Positions 18,353 to 27,385 of a stretch of 64,000 nt of DNA are shown piece by piece. Every line of letters begins with the position of its first letter. Positions within the stretch are counted from its first letter, which is position 1. Below the pieces are notes generated by a model that was not told where the DNA came from, ran no database searches, and saw only the letters and a program-made list of their open reading frames with translations. The position numbers and the translations under genes were made by a program. The DNA comes from Ostreococcus lucimarinus CCE9901 (Eukaryota > Chlorophyta > Mamiellophyceae > Mamiellales > Bathycoccaceae). The stretch is from positions 62,001 through 126,000 of the forward strand of contig NC_009358.1 in the NCBI RefSeq assembly GCF_000092065.1. Reading direction: 5' to 3'.

Positions 18353-19152
18353 CGGACCGCGCGACGACGGACCGCGCGCGACGAATGCGCGCGATGACGG
18401 CGCGCGGCGCGCGACGATGCGCGACGACGCGCCGAGCGTCGACGCCGGAGGCGCGGGAGGCGAGCGATGGGAGCTTTGAGTGGTATCGCGAGCCGCAACG
18501 CGTGGCGACGGCGTGCGCGTGGGTGGCGCTCGGGTCGTTCGCGACCTTCGGGGCGCCGAGCGGGACGTCGGCGTTCGATTTAGAGCTCGTGAAATCGCTC
18601 GTGAGCGCACCGTTCACGGGGGCGGTGAACCCGTTGTTCGAGGCGTTGTTCAATTCGCTGGGCGTCGTTCCGGCGACGTACGCGTGCTTGATGATGCCCG
18701 GCGCGAAGGGGAATAAGTCGCCGTTTCCCGCGGCGCTGTGCGTCGGCGCGAGCTTTGCCCTCGGCTTTTTCGCGCTCGGACCGTATTTGGTGACTCGCGA
18801 GCCGCGAACGAGGGTGAAGAGGAGCGAATTAGGATTCGTGACGAGAAATATTTGGGAGAGCAAGCTCAACGCGGCGGCGTTGTTAGGATTCGCGGCGTAT
18901 CTGGCCTTTTACGGCGCCTCGAACGTGACGCCTGACACGCTCGCCGGTTTCGCCACGCTTTTCAAAGAGCAATCCATGCTCGCGTGCGTGAGCACGTGCG
19001 ACTTGATCGTCCTCTCGCTGTGCGTGGCGCCCGCCATCGCCGAGGACATGCGTCGCAGAGACGTCGACGACGCCAACGCCCTCGCGTTCGCCAGCGTCCC
19101 CGTCCTCGGTCCGGCGTGCTGGCTTCTCGTGCGTCCATCGTTAGAGGATTAA
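18307..19152 (+). CDS. Polytopic membrane protein, probably plastid targeted, unknown function
   Basis: 281 aa from the first ATG, though the true start is uncertain because it lies inside a microsatellite. The first ~50 residues are rich in Thr, Arg and Ala and poor in acidic residues, as in algal transit peptides. The mature part has about six hydrophobic segments: TACAWVALGSFATFG, LVSAPFTGAVNPLFEALF, AALCVGASFALGFFALGPYL, LLGFAAYLAFYG, MLACVSTCDLIVLSLCVAPAI and FASVPVLGPACWLLV. This pattern recalls conserved cyanobacterial/plastid membrane proteins of unknown function (possibly DUF2834-like), a weak resemblance only. Conserved-looking features are PYLVTREPR and a Cys/Asp-containing penultimate helix. 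Confidence 0.7.
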   Translation: MTMTTMTTTTTMTIRTDRATTDRARRMRAMTARGARRCATTRRASTPEAREASDGSFEWYREPQRVATACAWVALGSFATFGAPSGTSAFDLELVKSLVSAPFTGAVNPLFEALFNSLGVVPATYACLMMPGAKGNKSPFPAALCVGASFALGFFALGPYLVTREPRTRVKRSELGFVTRNIWESKLNAAALLGFAAYLAFYGASNVTPDTLAGFATLFKEQSMLACVSTCDLIVLSLCVAPAIAEDMRRRDVDDANALAFASVPVLGPACWLLVRPSLED

Positions 19153-19293
19153 ATTCACTTATCGCGGTATTCTTTCGTCCATCGTTCGTCCGCGTCGACG
19201 CGCCCGTCGAGATTTTTCTAGATTTTTTCCTCCACTGGGCAAACAGTCACGCGACGTGAACGTCGACCTCCCTCTGGCGCTCGTCCTCAGAGC

Positions 19294-20335
19294 ATGTCTC
19301 GCGCCGCCGCCCGCCTCCTCGCCCGCGCCGCCGCCGCGCCCGCGCCCGCGCCCGCGCCGCCCGCGTCCGCGCGCGCGATCGCGAGCGCGGCGAACGACGC
19401 GACGTTTTCTTTCGGAAAAGCGCAAGCCCAGTTTTACGATGACGTCCTCGTCGATGGCGTCTTCAAGCCCTGGACGGAGAGCGTGTTCGCGACGTCGCGA
19501 CCGGTGACCGGTGACGCGGTCTTAGACGTCGCGTGCGGCACGGGCGTGGTGGCGCGCGAGTGCGCGGCGTTGGTGGGAGAATCGGTGGGTGACGGTCGAG
19601 CGCGGACGTCCCGAAGCGCCGCGAAGACGCGTCCCGAAGCGAAGAAGCGAAACGAAACGGCGACTGACCGCGGACGCGCGCGTTCGGTGGACGCAGGGTA
19701 AAGTGACGGCGATCGATAACTCGCCCGGGATGCTGGCGCGCGCGAAAGCGAATCCGGCGTCGAGAGGTATCGAGTATTTGGAATTCGACGCGTGCGCGCC
19801 GACGCTCCCGCGGCGCGCGTTCGATCGAGCGTACTGTCAGCAAGGCTTACAGTTCATGGCGGACCCCACGGCGGCGATGAAAGCGGTGCTGTCGAGTTTG
19901 AAACGAGGTGGACATTTCACGTGCGCGGTCTGGGCGCCCGCGAATTCGAGCGAGAATCAAATCATCTACCACCTCGGCGAGGCGCTCAGAGACGTCGGGC
20001 GCGAAGACTGGGTCGACGTCGCCGTGAAACCGATGAGCTGGTCCAACACCGACAGTCGCGGAGTGTCGAAATTAGAAGATTGCTTGATCGAAGCGGGGTT
20101 CATCAATCCCGACGTCGCGTGCGAGGACGGCACGTTCGCTTTCGATGACTTGACCCAAGCCGTGGACATTGCCAAAGTCGGCCCCTACGGCGAAGAGTTG
20201 GCGTCGGACGACGCCTTGTGGAGGGAATTTTCCGAAAACTTCCGCGCGCGTTTGAAGATGTACGTGCAAGAAGACGGCCGCGTCGTCGTTCCCGCGCGCT
20301 CTTTCATCGGTCACGGCGTCGCGCCGTGGAATTAG
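19294..20335 (+). CDS. Class I SAM-dependent methyltransferase (UbiE/Coq5-like fold), organellar
   Basis: Exons 19294..19584 and 19697..20335 give 309 aa. Motif I VLDVACGTG is at residues 76-84. The exon junction joins LVGES to GKVTAIDNSPGML, recreating the second-strand acidic loop (D in AIDNS). YLEFDA and the post-motif RAYCQQGLQFM follow, then LKRGGHFTCAVWA of the fourth/fifth strands. The Ala/Arg-rich first 32 residues look like a mitochondrial or plastid presequence. The substrate is unknown. The fold is closest to the UbiE/menaquinone-type small-molecule methyltransferases, but nothing in the sequence proves quinone specificity. Confidence 0.85.
19585..19696 (+). other. Intron of the methyltransferase gene (112 nt)
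   Basis: Phase 0. Donor CG|GTGGGTG, acceptor GACGCAG|G, ACTGAC at 19663..19668, 29 nt before the acceptor. The two conserved halves of the fold lie in different frames without its removal. Confidence 0.9.
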
Positions 20336-20455
20336 TTAATTTATTGCGCAGTCCAACGTGTTCAGAGCTCAAAAGTCCGTTTGGCGAATCCAACCGTCAT
20401 CACCGCACACATCGCCGCGTTCGTCGGCGCGCGCGACCCGCACGCCGCCCGCGCG

Positions 20456-23400
20456 ATGTACATCGAGGAAGTATGCATCGATGGCTTCAAGTCGTACGCC
20501 AAACGCACCGTCGTTCCGGGATTTGATCCGTTATTCAACGCGATCACCGGGTTGAACGGCTCGGGCAAGTCGAACATCTTGGATTCGATTTGTTTCGTGC
20601 TCGGGATTTCGAATCTCACGCACGTACGTCCGCGACGACGCGTCGGTGCTCGCGCACGTTGGATGGAGTTTCGTGCGCTCGGCGGCCGCGATGGATGACG
20701 ACGCGCGCGACGCGTGGGGGGGGAGATGATGACGACGCGCGCGGGGGGAACGAGCGCGCGCGAGGCGCGGTCGACGCGCGAGGGGATCGATCGCTGACGC
20801 GCGGCTCGATGCGGTAGCGATGAGAGCAGACGCGCGTAAAATTGATTGACTGACGATGTGCGCGCGTTCGGTCGAACGCAGGTGCGCGCGGCGAGCTTGC
20901 AAGAGCTCGTGTATAAGCAAGGCCAAGCGGGCGTCACCAAGGCGTCGGTGAGCGTGACGTTTAACAACGAGGATCGGACGCGGTCACCGGTCGGATACGA
21001 GCATTGCGATCGCATCACGGTGACGAGACAGATCGTGATTGGTGGGAAGAATAAGTACATGATCAATGGCGCGACGGCGCAGCCGACGCGGGTGCAGAAT
21101 TTGTTTCACTCGGTGCAGTTAAACGTGAACAATCCGCACTTTTTAATCATGCAAGGACGAATCACAAAGGTGTTGAACATGAAACCGCCGGAGATTTTGG
21201 GGATGCTCGAAGAGGCGGCGGGAACGCGGATGTACGAAAACAAAAAGGAAGGCGCGCTGAAGACGCTGGATAAGAAGCAGACCAAGGTTGATGAGATTGA
21301 CAGGTTGCTCGAGGAGGAAATCTTGCCGACGATTGAAAAGCTACGCAAAGAACGTGGCGACTACATGAAGTGGGCGGCGGCGAACGATAATCTCGAGCGC
21401 TTGCGCCGATTCTGCATCGCGTACGATTTCGTGATGGCGCAAGAAGCGGTCGAGAAGGCAAACGCGGGAACATCGAGCATCGTCGAAAAGATTGAAGAGC
21501 ACAAGAGCGCCATCGACGACGCCAATCGCGAGCAAACGGAGCTCGAGCTCCACGCGCAACGTTTGCAAACCGAAAAGGAAGAGCGCATGGGTTCAGAGAT
21601 GAAAGACCTGGTCGTTCGTACCGACACGATGTCCAAGGAGTTGGTGAAGGAAACCACCGCCTTGACGAACAAGCAAAACGAAGTGAAGAGCGAGCAAAAA
21701 GCCAAGGACAAGTTGTTGAAGGATGCTTCGGAAATGGAAGCCGCCGAGTCCAAGCGCGCCGAAAAAGTTGCTGCGCTCGAAGCCGAAGCCGCCGCCGAGC
21801 AAGCGTCGCTCGATGAGAAAGTGGCCGCCGCAGACATGGCTGAGCGCACGCTCCAAGGCGTGCAATCTGGCAAGGGAACGGGCGCAGACAAATCGTTGCA
21901 AGCGCAACTCGCCGACGCCGTCGCCGCGCAATCCTCCTGCGATGCTGAAGTGAAGTCTGCGGCACTCAAAATCAAGCACGTCGAGAAAGAGCTCGCGGTC
22001 GCGCAAAAGTCACTGAGTACGAAGCAAAAGGAAGGCGACAAGCTCACGAAGGAACTTCAATCCGCCGAGTCCGCGGTGGAGACGGCGCGCGCCAATCTCG
22101 CCAACTTTGGTGGATGCACGAGTGACAAGGCGGCCGAGCTCGAAGCGGCGTGCGACAAGGCAAACTTGGAAGTTCAAGAATTACAGCAAGAAGTTGATGT
22201 ATTGAACTCTAAGCTTGGTGACTGCGACTTTCAATTCCGCGATCCCGAGGCGAAGTTTGACCGCAAACGCGTTAAAGGCGTCGTCGCTAAGCTCATGCAA
22301 GTGAAGGACCCTGCCTCGGTCACCGCGCTCGAAGTCGTCGCCGGAGGTAAGCTGCACCAAGTTGTCGTTGATACAGACGTCACCGGTAAAGCACTTTTGG
22401 CTAAGGGTCAACTCAAGAAGCGTGTGACGATAATTCCGTTGAACAAAATCGACAGCCGAACGGCTACGGATCGTCAAATTGCCGCGGCGTCGAGCGTAAG
22501 CAAGGGCGAAGCCTCTCTCGCTCTCAGCCTCGTGACGTATGACGACGACGTGCAAAACGTGATGAAGTATGTTTTTGGTAAGGCTTTCGTCTGCAAAGAT
22601 CAGACCACGGCAAAGGCTGTCGCGTATGACAGAGATGTCATGTTGAACTGCGTCACCGTCGAGGGCGACATGTTCAACCCCAGCGGTGTCATCAGTGGAG
22701 GCTCTCGTAACACCGGCAGCGCGGTGCTGACTAAGCTTCACGCGTTGTACAAGGCTGAAGATGCATTGGCCAAAGCTAAGACTCGCGCCGAGTCCGCGTT
22801 GGAAACCGCCAAGGTGGCAGCCAAGGAGGCGAAAGAGGCGCAAAAGTTGGAAGACGAGTTGGATCGTCACGAACACGCGCTCGGTTTGTTGAAGGAGAAA
22901 GTCAGCGGTTCAGAAGTGCATCAACTCGCCGAAAAAGTTCGCAAATTCGAACAAGATCTAGCTGACGCCAAAAACACGACGGAGGAGGCCAAGGCGAAGA
23001 AGGTTGAGGCTGCACAGACAGCTGCGGCGCTTGAGAAAGAAATCAAGAGCTTTGAAAAGGAGCGCGATTCACGTTTGAAAGAAGCTGAAAAGGCTTTGAA
23101 AGAGGCGAGAAACGCAGTCACCAAAGCTCGAGCGCAAATTAAAGAGAAAGAAGAGTTTGTCACTAGCGCGCGGATCGAGAAAGAAGCTGCGGTTTCGGAA
23201 CGCGCGGCGCTCGATGAGCAAATCAACGAACGCGCCGCCGCCGTCGCGGAGTTGCGAGCCGAAGTCGAGACTATGCAAGCGGCCGTGTCGGAGAAGCAAC
23301 GTGAATACGACGTCGTCGCAGCTGAGCTTGAAGACCGGCGCGCGCGTGTCGCTGCGTGCGATGTCGAAATCTCTAAGCTGCTTAAGCGCAAGGAGAAACT

Positions 23401-24328
23401 CGAAGCCGCAGCGCAGGAACACGGGTTGGAAATGAAGAAGCTCGAGTATCAAATCACGCGCCATGAAAACGAAGCGAAGGATGCCGAGGCGCATCTCGAT
23501 AATCTTAAGAAAGAACATCAGTGGGTCGCGAGCGAGAGCGCGCTGTTTGGTCAGTCCGGAGGTGATTATGATTTCAAGAAGCGTTCCCCTTCGCAAGCGC
23601 AAGCGGAACTTGCAGAGTGCGAAGAAGCGCAGGCGACGCTCGGGAAGCGCGTGAACAAGAAGGTCATCGCCATGTTTGATAAGGCTGAAGCCGAGTTCAA
23701 AGAATTGCAAGAAAAGCGTCGCATCGTGTTGAACGATAGATCGAAGATTCAAAAGGTGATCACCGAGTTGGACGAGAAGAAGCGTGAGGCTTTGCAGCTG
23801 ACTTGGGAAAAGGTCACCAAGGACTTTGGTTCCATCTTTTCCACTTTGCTCCCAGGGACGAGCGCCAAGCTCCAACCTCCCGAAGGATGCACCGTGATGG
23901 ATGGTTTGGAAGTCAAGGTCGCTTTCGGGGAAGTTTGGAAGGAATCGCTCACCGAACTTTCGGGCGGTCAGCGATCGTTGCTCGCGTTGTCTTTAATTCT
24001 CGCGCTTTTGCTCTTCAAGCCTGCGCCGATTTACATTTTGGACGAGGTCGATGCTGCGCTGGATCTTTCGCACACGCAAAATATCGGACGCATGATCAAG
24101 CAGCACTTCCCGTTCTCCCAATTCCTCGTCGTTTCGCTGAAGGAAGGCATGTTCAACAACGCAAATGTTATTTTCCGCACCAAGTTTGTGGATGGCTTAT
24201 CGACTGTGACGCGATCGGTGCCCGCTTTGAAGGACAAGGAAGACAATACTCGTCCAGATGCGCCAAACGCACTCGCAGCGGCCGCGGCAAAACGTCGCGC
24301 GCCGACCAAACAGGGCAAAGAAAATTAA
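20456..24328 (+). CDS. SMC2: Condensin subunit SMC2
   Basis: Structural-maintenance-of-chromosomes ATPase that pairs with SMC4 in condensin for mitotic chromosome compaction. Exons 20456..20623 and 20882..24328, 1,204 aa, the usual SMC2 length. The start [18 protein letters not shown] is near invariant in SMC2. Walker [10 protein letters not shown] is at residues 32-40. The junction joins ISNLTH to [22 protein letters not shown], exactly as in other SMC2 proteins. Two long coiled-coil arms flank a hinge at about 510-690 ([32 protein letters not shown]). The C-terminal head has signature [13 protein letters not shown] and Walker [11 protein letters not shown] (about 1080-1115). The next gene starts only 27 bp downstream on the same strand. 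Confidence 0.97.
20624..20881 (+). other. Intron of SMC2 (258 nt)
   Basis: Phase 0. Donor AC|GTACGTC, acceptor AACGCAG|G, ACTGAC at 20849..20854, 28 nt before the acceptor. This is the largest intron placed in the window. Confidence 0.93.
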
Positions 24329-24355
24329 TCTCGCGTAGACGCTCCGTGTAAGAAT

Positions 24356-24892
24356 ATGAATCCTTTTTCGTTTACGAGTCACACTAAAAATAGAATGCAG
24401 GTCAAGGAGCTTCGAGCCATGAAAAAAGTTCCAACGCAGTTCCTCCCTCTATTTGAGGTGGGTGAATCGTTCGAAGATGCCCCTGAGAAGAACGTCGCCG
24501 TCCTCCAAGACGAACCGGTGGCGCGCGAGGCTATTTTCATCACTGAAACGCCAGAGGAGAGCGCGGAGTATGATTTCGACTACGATCGATTCCATCCAAA
24601 CGCGCGAGCAGCTTTGTGTGCACTAAAGTTTGCGCTTAAACATCCACCATGCGCACCGCATTCTGACAAGCTCATCTCCGAGCTACATTACCTGAAACTC
24701 ACGGTTTCTGCGGGTAATCGAAGAGTCGCGCCGAACGAGTTAGCCGCGCAGCCGCGCGCCATCAGACGCAACGATGAATTATCCGCCGAGGAGAGTCGTA
24801 AAGTACTCGAGCTCGAGCGCACGCTTGAAGTACTGAGGCTCCGAGTGGCCCAACTAGCGTCCATGGAAGATGATCAAAGAATTAGCGATTGA
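24356..24892 (+). CDS. Hypothetical 178-aa protein
   Basis: Not recognised. It starts 27 bp after the SMC2 stop and ends 13 bp before the stop of the convergent PPR gene. Polar, with an acidic stretch around residues 35-80 and a predicted amphipathic C-terminal helix (ESRKVLELERTLEVLRLRVAQL) that could form a coiled coil. No signal peptide or membrane span. Base use resembles the lower-GC 3' half of SMC2. Very tight spacing on both sides argues that it is a real gene rather than spacer. Confidence 0.6.
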   Translation: MNPFSFTSHTKNRMQVKELRAMKKVPTQFLPLFEVGESFEDAPEKNVAVLQDEPVAREAIFITETPEESAEYDFDYDRFHPNARAALCALKFALKHPPCAPHSDKLISELHYLKLTVSAGNRRVAPNELAAQPRAIRRNDELSAEESRKVLELERTLEVLRLRVAQLASMEDDQRISD

Positions 24893-24905
24893 CTTACTAC
24901 AATGG

Positions 24906-26825
24906 TTATGCTTTCGCCGTCGAGGTTGAAGCGCCAGACAAATCTTGAATGAGTTGTCCAGCGTTCGCGAGCGAGGCGCGCATGCCTTCTAAACCTTCCG
25001 CGCGTTTGTGTAGCGCACTTTCCTGGCATGCGCGAATAAGCACGGCGAATGTGATTTCGGTGGGCATAAGTCCATCGATGCGTTGCATATCGTCGAGCAC
25101 GCTGAGTCCTCGCGTGACTTCGCCGCTTCGCACGTGCGCCCCGATGAGAGCATTGTACACCGCAGCGTTCCGTGGAACATCCCAATAGTTGCGCATTTTC
25201 TCCATCACGGCCTCCGCTTCGAGGTCTCGACCTTGGCATCCCAAGCAGTGAATGTACGCTCCGCACATGACGGTGTGCGGGATGATTCGGTTGCGCAACA
25301 TCTCCGTCCAAACGCCGTCCGCCGCGATGTACTCTCCGCTTCGCTCGGCAGCAGATATGAGCTGCGTGAAAGTGTACGAGTCTGGCTGGATTTTCGAGCG
25401 TTTCATCTCGTCATACACTTCAGTGCATCCTTCCCAGTCCCCGTACCTCGCGTATCCGCCCAAGAGCGCGTTGAAGGTGTACGTCGTGACGATCATCGTT
25501 GAGTTGCGCATAGCGTCGAAAACTTCGTTCGCGTGCGCCATGTCGCCGGCACGTCCTGCCATGGTGATGATGGCATGCATCAACGTCGCGTCCGGACGCA
25601 CGTCGTACTTTTTAATACGTTTTGCGACCGCGTTACCTTCGATCCAGCGTCGACAATTATCGAACGCCGTCAGCGTCAACGAAAACGCTAAGCTCGTCGG
25701 TTGAACTCCAGGCTCACGCGCCATCTCGTTGAGTACGGCCAACGCCTCGTCCGGCTTCGCCTCATCTCTCAACGCCGTGAGCACGGCTGTGTAAGTGTAC
25801 AAATTTCTCGGTTTGCCCTTGTCGCCCATGTCCCGAAACACTTGATACGCCCCGCTCCAATCACTCACGCGATTGAGTGCGGCGATCACCGCAGACGCGA
25901 TCTCGTTACAAATCAAGCTCTCATCATTCTCCGCGATACCGCGCTGCCACAAGTTTTGCACCGTTCGCGTTTGCGTCAGCGTCTTCGCCGCGCTGGCGAG
26001 CGACACGTACGTAAACTCATTCGGCGCGTACCGCCCTTGCTTGCGCGACATCCACAAATACAGCGCGTGCGCGCGATCGAAGCTCCCACGCTCACCGAGC
26101 TCCTTAATGGCAAAGTTAAGCGTCGACGTGGTGAATTTAAACTTCCCACCCTCGGGATTCACCGCGCTCGCGACGACGTCCCACGCGATGCGTTCGCCCT
26201 GCGCCGGCGCGTCGATAGATTCCATCGCCCGCACGATCCGTTCCCCCGCGCGCAACGGCGGCCTCCCGCTTCCACTCGCCGCGCCATCCCCGCGTCCACC
26301 GCCTCTCGTCTCCCTTTTTTGCGCGTGCGTCGGTTCCCTCTTACTCGCGTTCACGTGCCTCTGCAGCGCCCCGTGCGACGACTTCGTCACCCTCAGATCC
26401 ACCTCCGTCGTCGCCTTCCCTCGTCCTCCCTCCCTCGCGCGCGCGTCGTTCACCGTCCGTCCTCGCGCCGGCGCGTACCTCTGCCCTCGACGCGTCCCCG
26501 TCCCTCGCGCTCGCGCGTCGCTCGCGCGTCGCGTCGTCCCGACCCCGCCGCCGCGCGTCTCGTCTCGCGTCTCCTCCCCCACCCCGCGCGCGCTCGTCCC
26601 GTCGTCCCGTCGCATCGCGCGCGCGTCCCGCGTCGTCGCGTTCGCTCGCGCGCGTCCATCGCGGTCGTCGCGCGTCGCGTCGTCGTCGCGCGTCCCGTCG
26701 GTGCCGCCGCCGGCGCGCGCGCGCGCGCGCGCGATTCGTCGCGCGCCGTCGCGTCGCGCCGTCGTCGGCGCCCGCGCGACGCGCGATGGCGCGACGCGCG
26801 TCGCCGTCGTCGCCGCCGGCGCCAT
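24906..26825 (-). CDS. Pentatricopeptide repeat (PPR) protein, organelle targeted
   Basis: Sequence-specific organellar RNA-binding protein of the P-type PPR class. 639 aa. The first ~200 residues are low complexity, rich in Arg, Ala and Gly, and probably contain an organelle transit peptide plus a disordered region. From about residue 215 there are roughly nine 35-residue helical repeats. Examples include NLYTYTAVLTALRDEAKPD, TYTFNALLGGYARYGDWEG, DSYTFTQLISAAERSGEY and AAVYNALIGAHVRSGEV, with the usual xVYNALIxA first helix and EAxxVxxEM second helix. No SMR or DYW domain. The organelle and the RNA target cannot be read from sequence. The start lies in a CG-repeat-rich region, so the exact N terminus is less certain. 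Confidence 0.9.
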   Translation of the reverse strand: MAPAATTATRVAPSRVARAPTTARRDGARRIARARARAGGGTDGTRDDDATRDDRDGRARANATTRDARAMRRDDGTSARGVGEETRDETRGGGVGTTRRASDARARGTGTRRGQRYAPARGRTVNDARAREGGRGKATTEVDLRVTKSSHGALQRHVNASKREPTHAQKRETRGGGRGDGAASGSGRPPLRAGERIVRAMESIDAPAQGERIAWDVVASAVNPEGGKFKFTTSTLNFAIKELGERGSFDRAHALYLWMSRKQGRYAPNEFTYVSLASAAKTLTQTRTVQNLWQRGIAENDESLICNEIASAVIAALNRVSDWSGAYQVFRDMGDKGKPRNLYTYTAVLTALRDEAKPDEALAVLNEMAREPGVQPTSLAFSLTLTAFDNCRRWIEGNAVAKRIKKYDVRPDATLMHAIITMAGRAGDMAHANEVFDAMRNSTMIVTTYTFNALLGGYARYGDWEGCTEVYDEMKRSKIQPDSYTFTQLISAAERSGEYIAADGVWTEMLRNRIIPHTVMCGAYIHCLGCQGRDLEAEAVMEKMRNYWDVPRNAAVYNALIGAHVRSGEVTRGLSVLDDMQRIDGLMPTEITFAVLIRACQESALHKRAEGLEGMRASLANAGQLIQDLSGASTSTAKA

Positions 26826-26893
26826 GACGTCGGCGTCGCGGCGTCGCGCGCGCGCGTCCGCGGCGACGCGCGCGCGCGCGATTCGGATAGCGC

Positions 26894-27377
26894 GAGTCCC
26901 CTGACCGTTGAGTCGTGATCCGTCGGTATGCGCAAACAGTCACACACGTGTCGGCGACCGACCGCGGCTCTGTTGACATTTTTTATAGAGCGTCATTGGA
27001 GGTATTCTAGTACCTCAGCGTTCATATAAGGACGGTGCGTATACCTATTTACCAGAGAAATGGCAAAGGCCCTTTCGTCAGCACGCGTCAGCACCACGCG
27101 GCAGCACGCGTTTGGTGTTACGCACGCACTGGCACTGATTGCCGCGACGCGCGCGCGTCGCCACTCGCGCGCGCGATCGACCTCGTTCGACGCGACGACG
27201 CGACGGTGAAAGACGCGCGCGACGCGCGAGACCGGCGACGCGCGAAACCGGCGACGCGATCCGCGCGCGGCGTGAGAACGTTCCGCGAACGACGCGTGCG
27301 AACTTTCGACGCGTGCGAACGACGCGAGCGAACTTTCGACGCGTGAGAGTCGCGAGCGAGGACGAAAGCGCGCGGGA
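26894..27377 (+). repeat. Left arm of long inverted repeat bounding a paralogous gene pair
   Basis: Matches the reverse complement of 34167..34471. Over the ~220 bases next to gene A the arms differ, by eye, only by short indels: about 11 bp near 27125-27140, 9 bp near 27221, 28 bp near 27330 (one extra tandem copy), and one CG dinucleotide. The outer part (26894-26965) is also conserved, including GACCGTTGAGTCGTGATCC, with scattered substitutions. The inner end is 8 bp before the gene A start codon. Confidence 0.9.
26966..27107 (+). other. AT-richer segment present only in the left repeat arm (~142 bp)
   Basis: Interrupts the homology between the arms: the right arm passes directly from GCGGTCGGTCGCCG to CGCGTTTGGTGTTACG (read on its minus strand). 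It contains a TTTTTTATAG run, the small palindrome GAGGTATTCTAGTACCTC and repeated CAGCACGCG words at its right end. An insertion here or a deletion in the other arm are both possible. No terminal repeats or target-site duplication are evident. Confidence 0.75.
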
Positions 27378-27385
27378 AAAGCGGC

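Larger units (their letters stand above)
26826..27385. other. Divergent intergenic region containing the left inverted-repeat arm
   Basis: 560 bp between the PPR start and gene A. From 26894 to 27377 it is a near-copy, in opposite orientation, of 34167..34471. It also contains an AT-richer insert (about 26966-27107). It includes short tandem units of CGAACTTTCGACGCGT. No supported coding sequence. Confidence 0.8.

Noticed and set aside
17907-18869. 320-aa minus-strand ORF across the RHD3 upstream region
   Set aside because: Made of translated microsatellite (VVV and RSR runs) and the antisense of the membrane-protein gene.
25701-26918. 405-aa plus-strand ORF opposite the PPR gene
   Set aside because: Arg-rich shadow of the PPR N-terminal low-complexity region; no domain.
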